Shown one piece after another: positions 1 to 4,032 of a stretch of 5,124 bases of DNA (positions within the stretch are counted from its first letter, which is position 1; each line of letters begins with the position of its first letter). The notes beneath the pieces are model-generated. The model worked only from the letters and a program-made list of their open reading frames with translations. It did no database searches and was not told the origin of the DNA. The stretch is from Anaerobacillus sp. Its GTDB lineage: Bacteria; Bacillota; Bacilli; Bacillales_H; Anaerobacillaceae. The stretch lies in assembly GCA_007120055.1 (NCBI GenBank), contig SKOL01000680.1, positions 1 to 5,124 of the forward strand, given 5' to 3'. The position numbers and the translations under genes were made by a program.

Positions 1-47
1 TAAAAGGTTAGAATAATAAAGTATCCATAAAATAAGGAGAGAGTCTA

Positions 48-578
48 ATGAATTACAAAATGTTTAAAATTGTCAATAATTTTGCAGGTCGTTACTCATC
101 TTTGGATAAGTTCATGATATTGATTTCAAACAAGTCTTATATTTTATTACTTCTTATCTTGCTTTTTATGTCTTTTCGAACTTTATCCTATAAAAAAATA
201 ACTTTAAACTCGTTGATATCTGTAGGGGTTTGTTTTTCTATTGGTGCTTTAATTAATTTTTTTTATTATAAACCTCGTCCGTTTGTAAAACGCCGTGTTC
301 AGGTACTCCTTCCTCCAAAATTAACTTCGTCTTTCCCAAGTAAACATACTTTGTTTATGTTTGCAGTTTCTACTTCTATTTTTCTATATAAACAGATTTT
401 AGGCTCAATCTTATTGTTACTATCTGTGCTGACGGGTATCTCTCGTATTTGGGTTGGACACCATTACCCTTCTGATATAATTGGTAGTGCTATCATTAGT
501 AGCTTAATGAGCTTAGTAATTGATAAGCTCTCCTTTAACAAATCCAATCGTGTTCTTATCTTTAAAGGAGATATGTGA
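48..578 (+). CDS. PAP2-family phosphatase, BcrC-type undecaprenyl-diphosphatase
   Basis: This 176-residue integral membrane protein belongs to the PAP2 superfamily and most resembles the Bacillus BcrC (YwoA) type, which dephosphorylates undecaprenyl diphosphate at the outer membrane face. That recycles the lipid carrier for peptidoglycan synthesis and can give bacitracin resistance. All three family motifs are visible: KPRPF at residues 75-79, SFPSKH at 95-100 (catalytic His100), and SR-x5-H-x3-D at 132-143 (nucleophile His139, Asp143). Hydrophobic segments lie near 28-45, 55-72, 102-130 and 144-158. BcrC usually has Asp after PS; here it is Lys99. The length is slightly below the roughly 190 residues of B. 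subtilis BcrC. The start is set by AAGGAGAG six bases upstream. No partner gene is visible. The family is secure; the exact lipid substrate is inferred. Confidence 0.9.
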   Translation: MNYKMFKIVNNFAGRYSSLDKFMILISNKSYILLLLILLFMSFRTLSYKKITLNSLISVGVCFSIGALINFFYYKPRPFVKRRVQVLLPPKLTSSFPSKHTLFMFAVSTSIFLYKQILGSILLLLSVLTGISRIWVGHHYPSDIIGSAIISSLMSLVIDKLSFNKSNRVLIFKGDM

Positions 579-590
579 TGTTCCTTTAAA
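561..590 (+). repeat. Perfect 9-bp inverted repeat across the stop of the PAP2 gene
   Basis: TTTAAAGGA (561-569) and TCCTTTAAA (582-590) are exact reverse complements separated by 12 bases that contain the stop codon. The left arm holds a good Shine-Dalgarno sequence (AAAGGAG), followed by ATG at 578, which opens only a four-codon frame. There is no T-run, so it is not a canonical terminator. It may be a chance structure or the trace of a translationally coupled gene lost downstream. Confidence 0.45.
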
Positions 591-603
591 TAGAAAGCGG
601 TGA

Positions 604-696
604 GTATTTAAGGCCAGCTATAAGCAGTGTCCAAGATGCAAATCAAAAAACACACTAAAAATTTTATTTGCAATGAGTGAAGGATCAAAAGTTTGA
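604..696 (+). pseudogene. Possible coding relic with a CPRC zinc-knuckle motif
   Basis: An open stretch with no start codon or ribosome binding site reads ASYKQCPRCKSKNTLKILF and stops at 694-696. The CxxC pair followed by KSKNT is typical of one half of a zinc ribbon, and such small zinc-ribbon proteins are common in Bacillaceae. It sits between the intact phosphatase gene and the recombinase relic. With only about 30 residues the call is weak. Confidence 0.2.
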
Positions 697-709
697 ATGG
701 AGAATTGGA

Positions 710-928
710 ACAAACCTTGAATATGAATGAGTAAGAGTGTTTGTGGATCGAGGTATTAGTGGGACCACTGAAAACCACCCAGAGTTTAAAAGAATGTTAA
801 AACTCCCAGAGCAAGGTGCTATCGATATTATTATCACGAAGTCAATATCGAGATTTGTAAGAAACACAACCGTGTTCCTACAAAAAGTAATGGTACTTTA
901 AGAGCTAGGTGTAGAAATAAAAGTTTGA
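710..928 (+). pseudogene. Serine recombinase (resolvase/invertase) catalytic-domain relic
   Basis: The frame containing 731-898 translates to a run very like the second half of the catalytic domain of large serine recombinases: VRVFVDRGISGTTENHPEF, then a segment ending in IDIIITKSISRFVRNT. The DxGISGT and SxSRFxRN signatures are clear, and the Arg residues of the latter belong to the family's active site. In-frame stops occur at 728-730 (TGA), 899-901 (TAA) and 926-928 (TGA). Recognisable sequence continues through the stops (TNLEYE before the first, ELGVEIKV after the second), so these are point mutations in a once-intact gene. The N-terminal part with the nucleophilic serine and the whole DNA-binding C-terminal region are absent. 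It cannot encode an active enzyme. It probably came from a transposon, phage or integrative element. Confidence 0.8.
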
Positions 929-944
929 AAAAGTGAGAAACAGG

Positions 945-1142
945 TGTATTTTTTTATTTATTACATTAAGGTCTAAGGCAGAACGTATGACCAAAGAATT
1001 AGTGATTAAAGCATTAATAAAAGCTCTATGGGCACAACCTACAACATCTGAACTTATTCACCATTCAGATCATGGCAGCCAGTATAACTTTTTTATTCAA
1101 CACTTCTTCCAAGTTACTTTAAGTACGTTCTTCACAAAGTAA
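945..1142 (+). pseudogene. IS3-family transposase (OrfB, rve domain) fragment
   Basis: The core ERMTKELVIKAL followed shortly by LIHHSDHGSQY is a hallmark of the DDE integrase core of IS3-family OrfB transposases; the Asp in HHSDHGSQY (codon 1068-1070) is the second catalytic acid. Similarity covers about 40 residues (966-1085) and perhaps begins at 945, where FLFITLRSK could match the strand before the RKxxGW motif with an internal deletion. The helix-turn-helix OrfA, the first Asp, the final Glu and the rest of the protein are missing. The tail after 1085 does not match the family clearly. It directly abuts the recombinase relic in another frame, so two decayed elements have become juxtaposed. 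No terminal inverted repeats were found. Confidence 0.8.
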
Positions 1143-1234
1143 GTACAAATAGATGTTGTTTAATTTCGTAGTCTATTTGGAATGTGCAATAATAAAATCA
1201 CTGTTTTTTTTAATTCCATTGCTTCGTACACACC

Positions 1235-1268
1235 CTTTTGCATTTAATGAAATAAGCTAATACAAAAG
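1235..1268 (+). repeat. Inverted repeat in the leader of the 1286 gene
   Basis: CTTTTGCATT (1235-1244) can pair with AATACAAAAG (1259-1268), nine of ten positions, around a 14-base loop. It lies just upstream of the ribosome binding site of the following small gene. A weak promoter match overlaps it: TTGCTT at 1219-1224, an 18-base spacer, and TTTAAT at 1243-1248. The function is unknown; it could be an operator or a leader hairpin. Confidence 0.3.
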
Positions 1269-1285
1269 CAGAAGGGAAAGTTCAA

Positions 1286-1489
1286 ATGAATAATCAACAT
1301 GAAGATCACGTTATTGACAATGTTATCTCTTTGCTAGACATTTTGGTAATTATTCAGGTTGAAGACGATCCAATTATAGGAATTGTTCTTACTACTCTAT
1401 TAAAAGTCGTTACAAATGACCGTCTAACACGAATATTATTAATTTTATTGGTTATTATCTTAGGTGAAGTTTCAGAGTATAAAAGCTGA
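1286..1489 (+). CDS. Small hydrophobic protein of unknown function, 67 residues
   Basis: I do not recognise this gene. The product has a short polar, His- and Asp-rich N-terminus (MNNQHEDHVID), a hydrophobic stretch at about 13-24, a second at 29-41, a charged turn (TNDRLTR, 43-49), and a very hydrophobic third stretch at 50-60 (ILLILLVIILG). It ends with the polar tail EVSEYKS. It is probably membrane-associated. Support for it being real: AAGGGA centred about ten bases before the ATG, a separate leader, and a strong hairpin overlapping the stop codon. Against: it is short, the Shine-Dalgarno is modest, and no neighbour explains it. A 65-codon frame is open on the opposite strand here but lacks comparable signals. 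Confidence 0.5.
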   Translation: MNNQHEDHVIDNVISLLDILVIIQVEDDPIIGIVLTTLLKVVTNDRLTRILLILLVIILGEVSEYKS

Positions 1490-1498
1490 AACTTCACC
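1463..1498 (+). terminator. Strong hairpin overlapping the stop of the 1286 gene
   Basis: GGTGAAGTTTCAG (1463-1475) and CTGAAACTTCACC (1486-1498) form a perfect 13-bp stem with a ten-base loop. The stop codon TGA (1487-1489) lies in the right arm. The 3' side reads CTTCTTAATTTG, a poor U-tract, so intrinsic termination would be weak. The position at the very end of a small gene supports a terminator or mRNA-stabilising role. Confidence 0.65.
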
Positions 1499-1530
1499 CT
1501 TCTTAATTTGAAAGAATAAACTACTTCATC

Positions 1531-1583
1531 TGCTGCGCAGTTTAAAGTCAAATACGAAAGACGATCACCTTGAAAGCAATCGT
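1531..1583 (+). repeat. Dispersed degenerate repeat, copy 1
   Basis: This copy starts TGCTGCGCAGT, continues with GTCAAATACGA and then GACGATCACC, and ends AAAGCAATCGT. It aligns with copy 2 (2873-2930) along its whole length with a gap after CAGT, and its start aligns with copy 3 (3561-3587). GACGAT and ATCGTC (to 1584) can pair, as the corresponding arms of copy 2 do. I cannot assign it to a known element. Confidence 0.5.
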
Positions 1584-1770
1584 CACTCTTGGTTGTGATT
1601 ATTTAATTGCCGGTATCGTTGTACTACCATGAAAATAACTTATTTTCATTCTCGGTGGTGTATCTCTGGTTTTAAAATACATGAATGACTACGCTGCAAA
1701 CAACAAACAACTTTGCCGTTTTTTCGTATTTCTTATTCAACATAAGCTCATCGTTAGTAAAATTAAGTAA
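1570..1770 (+). pseudogene. Coding-like relic, possibly a small membrane protein
   Basis: One frame reads as hydrophobic protein on both sides of two stops (1630-1632 TGA, 1636-1638 TAA): AIVTLGCDYLIAGIVVLP before them and LIFILGGVSLVLKYMNDY after. The pattern of two hydrophobic segments separated by a short turn looks like a small holin-like or other two-helix membrane protein that lost its turn region. There is no start codon with a ribosome binding site, and the left end overlaps dispersed repeat copy 1. The stops fall in a hairpin (1629-1649). This could also be chance. Confidence 0.25.
1629..1649. repeat. 9-bp inverted repeat with three-base loop
   Basis: ATGAAAATA (1629-1637) and TATTTTCAT (1641-1649) are exact complements around ACT. 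The stem is AT-rich and lacks a T-run. It resembles the ATGAAAA/TTTTCAT palindrome at 2787-2803, so both may be copies of one site. Confidence 0.35.
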
Positions 1771-2295
1771 CTATTGTAAATACTCATATTTTGAACTTCT
1801 ATCCTTGTCGTCCAGAACACTATTCTGCAACTTAGAAAAGTACCTTACTATATCCATTAAAGTACGCACAGATAAATATTTAATGAAAATCGATATAAAT
1901 GTATGATACCATTTCCAACCATTTTTCCACTTTATTAAGTTTGTATTTTTTTCTAAAAATGTTTCAAATAAAGTCATTGGCGTTATAAATAAAAATAATT
2001 TTATAAATTTCTGTAAAGCATTATCCTTATGTGTAACTTGGTTATAGACAATGTTCATTAGTGGACATAGTATAAAGTCGAACGTACAGGATACTAAAAA
2101 AGTATTTTTGAATTTTTTGACGGGATATTTTAGTTTCCCTCTTGTTACAAGAATTTTGTCAATGATCCCTGAGATTAATCCTACAAAAAAGTAAACGATT
2201 AGCCAATCCTTTAATGGTTTTTTTCTAAAAACAACAAAAGGAAATACGATTATGCTAGAATAAAATAAATAATTAAGGAATCTTTTTTCATTCAT
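1771..2295 (-). CDS. CBO0543-family integral membrane protein
   Basis: This 174-residue protein matches the CBO0543 family of Bacillus and Clostridium membrane proteins, whose function is unknown. Family-like features in order: RKKPLKDWLIV (24-34), FFVGLISGIID (36-46), KYPVK (56-60), FDFILCPLMNIVYNQ (72-86), PMTLFETFLEKNTNLIKW (106-123) and GWKWYHTF (126-133). Hydrophobic segments lie near 8-22, 31-50, 67-84, 97-111 and 131-146. A frame-compatible ATG exists 19 codons upstream, but the start at 2295 is chosen because GGGGGAG lies six bases before it and the family similarity begins with MNEKRF. The charged tail (FSKLQNSVLDDKDRSSK) is hydrophilic. It is monocistronic: nothing follows on this strand, and the next upstream gene is separated by a terminator and a palindrome. 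Homologues often occur near sporulation or transport genes, but nothing here supports that. Confidence 0.85.
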   Translation of the reverse strand: MNEKRFLNYLFYSSIIVFPFVVFRKKPLKDWLIVYFFVGLISGIIDKILVTRGKLKYPVKKFKNTFLVSCTFDFILCPLMNIVYNQVTHKDNALQKFIKLFLFITPMTLFETFLEKNTNLIKWKNGWKWYHTFISIFIKYLSVRTLMDIVRYFSKLQNSVLDDKDRSSKYEYLQ

Positions 2296-2467
2296 TTTTT
2301 GCTCCCCCTTAACATTTATTATCTGTTCAACAATGCTGCTTCTATAGCACAAGAAGAGATTGATTTTAATTGCACAACCCCTCTCATTAAATTTAAATGA
2401 AATAATAATTTAAAACATTTCACTATTTTTCACTGCTTTATCCCAGTTAATATTCGAAACATTCTAT

Positions 2468-2497
2468 AAGTAACAAGTTATTAATAACTTGTTACTT
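2468..2497. repeat. Perfect 30-bp palindrome
   Basis: The left arm AAGTAACAAGTTATT is followed at once by its exact reverse complement, with no spacer. As RNA it would fold into a 13-bp stem with a four-base loop. It lies between the end of the broken gene at 2531 and the CBO0543 gene, four bases from the putative terminator. It lacks a T-run on both sides. It may be an operator, a recombination site or a second hairpin backing up the terminator. Confidence 0.7.
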
Positions 2498-2501
2498 CAC
2501 G

Positions 2502-2528
2502 AAAAAACCGCTGACGGGAAAGTTTTTT
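2502..2528 (-). terminator. Putative Rho-independent terminator after the broken gene at 2531
   Basis: Read on the minus strand: an A-run, CTTTCCCG, TCAG, CGG and then TTTTTT. The stem pairs the A-run and adjoining C with the G and T-run, and CG with CG around TCAG, leaving a five-base bulge. Position (directly after the TAA at 2531-2533) and T-run fit a terminator for that gene. A similar but shortened motif (CTTTGCCGTTTTTTCGT) occurs at about 1712-1728 on the other strand. Confidence 0.55.
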
Positions 2529-2530
2529 TA

Positions 2531-2667
2531 TTACTTATTTTTTGCTTCTCTTGCTTCTTTTTTTCTAGCCTTTTTACTTAGATTGTCTAATTCCGAGCCA
2601 AATTCAATGTCATTTCCTTTACTGCCCCCAGTATGTGGTTGCTTTCTGTTATCATTACAATTTGCAT
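2531..2667 (-). pseudogene. Tiny hydrophilic gene broken by a one-base frameshift at its start
   Basis: A 45-codon frame ending at 2531-2533 reads CNDNRKQPHTGGSKGNDIEF and continues through SELDNLSKKARKKEAREAKNK. It is polar, Lys/Arg/Gln-rich and looks like the small basic proteins of spore-formers, though I cannot name the family. The frame has no start codon of its own. An ATG at 2667 with AGAGGGG six bases upstream is in the wrong frame by exactly one base. One extra A in the AAA run (2662-2666 region) would give MQNCNDNRKQ with the whole frame intact. It is therefore a very recent frameshift mutation or a sequencing error. Its terminator sits just downstream. Confidence 0.55.
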
Positions 2668-2723
2668 ATTATTCCCCTCTTTTTTGAATTTACAGTGCAT
2701 TACTTTTAAATTAAAACTAAACT

Positions 2724-2739
2724 TACACTATATATTGTA
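2724..2739. promoter_or_regulatory. Operator-like near-palindrome TACA-N8-TGTA
   Basis: TACACTATATATTGTA is a 16-bp palindrome with one mismatched pair. It shares ATATATTGTA with the perfect palindrome at 2803-2816. It lies 57-72 bases upstream of the ATG at 2667, where a promoter of that minus-strand gene would be expected. The binding protein is unknown. Confidence 0.35.
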
Positions 2740-2744
2740 CTAAT

Positions 2745-2764
2745 TTTAGGTAATTATACCTAAA
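2745..2764. promoter_or_regulatory. Inverted repeat TTTAGGTA / TACCTAAA
   Basis: Exact 8-bp arms separated by ATTA, lying between the two TACA...TGTA palindromes. Short AT-rich symmetric sites like this are typical dimeric repressor operators. There is no direct proof of function. Confidence 0.35.
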
Positions 2765-2786
2765 TTGATTTTAATGCTTTAACCGG

Positions 2787-2816
2787 ATGAAAATAATTTT
2801 CATACAATATATTGTA
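2787..2816. promoter_or_regulatory. Two abutting perfect palindromes, the first Fur-box-like
   Basis: ATGAAAATAATTTTCAT (2787-2803) is a perfect 17-bp palindrome. Its core has the 7-1-7 form of the Bacillus Fur-family box (TGATAATNATTATCA) with one symmetric substitution per half. Its last base begins a second perfect palindrome, TACAATATATTGTA (2803-2816). No gene starts close downstream, and the nearest minus-strand start is at 2667. The region may be a regulatory array that outlived its gene. Confidence 0.35.
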
Positions 2817-2872
2817 AACATCAGATACCCATAACCCAATAACATTTTTATCATTTAAGGTTATATCCTGTT

Positions 2873-2930
2873 TGCTGCACAGTCAGTATGAGTCAAATAC
2901 GACAGGCGACCACCGAGTAAAGTGATCGCT
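2873..2930 (+). repeat. Dispersed degenerate repeat, copy 2
   Basis: This copy carries TGCTGCACAGT, then CAGTATGAGTCAAATACGA and GGCGACCACC, and ends AAAGTGATCGCT. GGCGACCAC can pair with GTGATCGCT around CGAGTAAA, apart from one mismatch and one wobble. Copy 1 carries changes on both sides of the same stem, which suggests the hairpin matters. The stretch from 2668 to 2872 holds no gene I can support. Confidence 0.5.
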
Positions 2931-2994
2931 TTGTAAACTTACTCGTCTCTTCTTCGTATTTTTTCAACAGTATATTTGTACTGTGCAATATATT

Positions 2995-3025
2995 TAAACA
3001 CCACTCTATCATTGAGTGGTGTTTA
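2995..3025 (-). terminator. Rho-independent terminator of the 58-residue gene
   Basis: TAAACACCACTC (2995-3006) and GAGTGGTGTTTA (3014-3025) form a perfect 12-bp stem with a seven-base loop. The stop codon of the minus-strand gene (3023-3025) lies in its first arm. On the minus strand the stem ends in GTGTTTAAATATAT, a weak U-tract. Confidence 0.75.
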
Positions 3026-3199
3026 TCCTTGCACTTCTTTTAATAAAGGCAAAGTAATATTTCTCTTATCCGCTACTTCTCTGATTAGTTCTAGTTCAAC
3101 ATACATTGCATCTGTCAAAATTCCCTTTATGATGTTTTTGTTTATTTCTTCAAAAAGAGCAATTAACAAATCATTAGGTAATTGTTCATACAATGCCAT
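3023..3199 (-). CDS. Small helical protein of unknown function, 58 residues
   Basis: This gene runs from an ATG at 3199 to a TAA at 3023 and begins MALYEQLPNDLLIALFEEI. It continues with KNIIKGILTDAMYVELELI and ends in LPLLKEVQG. The composition is that of a soluble, helical protein with regularly spaced Leu/Ile and many acidic and basic residues; there is no Cys, signal peptide or membrane segment. I do not recognise the family. The evidence that it is real is good: a GGTGGGGG ribosome binding site nine bases before the ATG, a plausible promoter upstream (-10 TATAAT), and a strong hairpin at its stop codon. It is monocistronic. An overlapping 81-codon frame on the opposite strand is taken to be its shadow. 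Confidence 0.75.
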   Translation of the reverse strand: MALYEQLPNDLLIALFEEINKNIIKGILTDAMYVELELIREVADKRNITLPLLKEVQG

Positions 3200-3241
3200 T
3201 GGAAATTACCCCCACCTATAAAAAATTTGAATATTAAATAA

Positions 3242-3270
3242 ATTATACAGGTTATAGTTACCAAGTTAAA
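3242..3270 (-). promoter_or_regulatory. Sigma-A-like promoter of the 58-residue gene
   Basis: On the minus strand a perfect -10 box TATAAT (3247 to 3242) lies 17 bases from TTTAAC (3270 to 3265), a poor -35 match. Transcription would start near 3235, about 35 bases before the start codon at 3199, leaving room for the ribosome binding site. Confidence 0.5.
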
Positions 3271-3324
3271 GTGGAATTTAATAATTTTTTCGTATCAAAT
3301 TTTTTTACTTACTTATATTTTCAT

Positions 3325-3355
3325 CTTTAACTAAACCAGCATTCGTTAGTTGAAG
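3325..3355. repeat. Repeat-like stem-loop CTTTAACTAA / TTAGTTGAAG
   Basis: The 10-bp arms pair with a single wobble around an 11-base loop (ACCAGCATTCG). From memory, hairpins built on CTTCAACTAA/TTAGTTGAAG are frequent between genes in Bacillaceae, so this is probably a member of a small intergenic repeat family; that is not shown by this sequence alone. The stretch 3271-3405 holds nothing else I can support. Confidence 0.4.
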
Positions 3356-3405
3356 AAGGTTTTAGAATAGGTTGTTTCTTTCATAATATAGTCCTTAAGC
3401 AAGAC

Positions 3406-3520
3406 TTACGGTGTTTGTTCTATCCACTTTCTCTTTACAGCAATATCAAAACCTTCCTTGAAGTCAAAAAGGAATAGTTAATCATCGCCATAAAAATAGA
3501 AAAGAACCTTCAAACAAGTT
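3406..3520 (-). pseudogene. C-terminal coding relic, family unknown
   Basis: On the minus strand, one frame reads CLKVLFYFYGDD, a stop (3478-3480), then LFLFDFKEGFDIAVKRKW and IEQTP before the final stop at 3406-3408. The sequence on both sides of the internal stop has the composition of a real globular protein C-terminus (aromatic strand, then a charged helix). It is read as a gene fragment inactivated by a point mutation. There is no start or ribosome binding site, and the upstream part runs into dispersed repeat copy 3. I cannot name the family. Confidence 0.35.
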
Positions 3521-3560
3521 AATGGAGAGTTTATGTATTCGAAATACAAAAATATAATTT

Positions 3561-3587
3561 TGTTGCGCAGTATGAGTCTACTACGTA
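3561..3587 (+). repeat. Dispersed degenerate repeat, copy 3 (partial)
   Basis: TGTTGCGCAGTATGAGTC followed by TACTACG matches the first half of copies 1 and 2 (consensus TGYTGCRCAGT, then GAGTCAAATACGA). The stem-loop half is absent. About 18 bases further on the transposon-like end at 3605 begins, so the repeat may have been cut by an insertion there. Confidence 0.45.
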
Positions 3588-3604
3588 ATACAATAGTTAA
3601 TTAG

Positions 3605-3691
3605 TGTAGTGGTAAACAGTCTGTCATTCTTTGGTACACCTTTTGTCATTTGGTGGTAAATATTATGTCAGAGGTGGTACATTTCAATGGC
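3605..3691. mobile_element. Orphan transposon end with four tandem 22-bp repeats, IS21-like
   Basis: Starting with TGTAGTGGTAAAC, a GGTA-headed unit recurs at 3611, 3633, 3655 and 3676 (spacings 22, 22 and 21). The units share GGTAMAY...TGTCATT: GGTAAACAGTCTGTCATT, GGTACACCTTTTGTCATT, GGTAAATATTATGTCA and GGTACATTTCAATGG. A terminal TG followed by several transposase-binding repeats about two helical turns apart is the architecture of IS21-family ends (and of Tn7-type ends). No istA or istB homologue and no matching opposite end is present in the window, so this is a solo end or the rest of the element has been lost. The family assignment is inferred from architecture alone. Confidence 0.5.
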
Positions 3692-3787
3692 TGTAATCAA
3701 TCTTTTCTACACCGTCAAGTCCTTCTAGTAAAGGCATTAGCATTGCTAGGTTTTTGCATTATGCTTTACTTCTTCATCTGTTAACCC
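3684..3787 (-). pseudogene. Frameshifted coding relic beside the transposon-like end
   Basis: Minus-strand sequence reads GLTDEEVKHNAKT (3787-3749) and, one base out of frame, LAMLMPLLEGLDGVEKID plus YSH to a stop at 3684-3686. Restoring one base near 3749 joins them into a 34-residue helical stretch. It also overlaps the end of the 63-residue gene upstream: a second indel near 3788 would fuse the two. It could be the lost C-terminus of that protein, a separate decayed gene, or part of the mobile element, since its stop lies inside the fourth terminal repeat. I do not recognise the family. Confidence 0.35.
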
Positions 3788-3965
3788 ATATACCTAAACT
3801 TAAATTATTATCTAGTGTGACCACCCCACCGACTAATGTAATATTTATTCCTAGCAGCATTAGCTTCAAACCAGTAACCCCTCTATTAAAACTTCTTAAA
3901 GTTAACATTAAAAATATAATGCTTAGAACTATTATTAGTGCTAAGAATGAAAATTCTGCCGGCAC
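3774..3965 (-). CDS. Small two-helix membrane protein, probably C-terminally truncated
   Basis: This 63-residue protein starts with GTG at 3965, supported by GGGAGAG about six bases upstream (an ATG one base earlier is in a different frame). Hydrophobic segments lie at about 6-22 (SFLALIIVLSIIFLMLT) and 33-51 (LKLMLLGINITLVGGVV), joined by the basic turn RSFNRGVTG. I do not recognise a named family. The end, NNLSLGIWVNR, is abrupt: protein-like sequence continues in other frames just downstream (3684-3787), and a transposon-like end follows. The original protein was therefore probably longer. It lies 117 bases after the 58-residue membrane protein gene on the same strand and may be the last gene of that cluster. 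Confidence 0.55.
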   Translation of the reverse strand: MPAEFSFLALIIVLSIIFLMLTLRSFNRGVTGLKLMLLGINITLVGGVVTLDNNLSLGIWVNR

Positions 3966-4008
3966 ATTATCTCTCCCATTTTTTCAAAGAATTTTATCAA
4001 ACTGCTCT

Positions 4009-4032
4009 TTAGCAAAATAGGAGCTGCCGCAT
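4009..4032 (-). other. Seven-codon frame with a strong ribosome binding site
   Basis: AGGGGGAG sits five bases before an ATG (4032) that opens MRQLLFC and then stops at 4009-4011. Removing one T from the TTTT run would continue it as AKEQFDKIL, up to a TGA, after which the same frame runs into the 63-residue gene (KNGRDNVPAEF). It may be a short leader peptide or, more likely, the decayed original start of the gene at 3774-3965. Confidence 0.3.

Noticed and set aside
685..867. 60-codon gene on the minus strand
   Set aside because: It is the antisense shadow of the serine-recombinase relic and has no ribosome binding site.
1354..1551. 65-codon gene on the minus strand opposite the 1286 gene
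   Set aside because: No ribosome binding site, and it runs through the terminator hairpin and into repeat copy 1; the plus-strand frame has better signals.
2295..2352. Upstream ATG at 2352 as start of the CBO0543 gene
   Set aside because: The extra 19 residues do not resemble the family, and the strong ribosome binding site (GGGGGAG) belongs to the ATG at 2295.
2976..3221. 81-codon gene on the plus strand
   Set aside because: It is antisense to the well-supported 58-residue gene and passes through that gene's terminator and ribosome binding site.
3605..3691. CRISPR-like array from the regularly spaced GGTA units
   Set aside because: The unit is 22 bases with only partial identity and no unique spacers between long conserved repeats, and no cas gene is present; transposase-binding repeats fit better.
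3754..4020. 88-codon gene on the plus strand
   Set aside because: It lies opposite the GTG-started membrane protein and has low-complexity Leu/Ser/Thr composition typical of an antisense frame.
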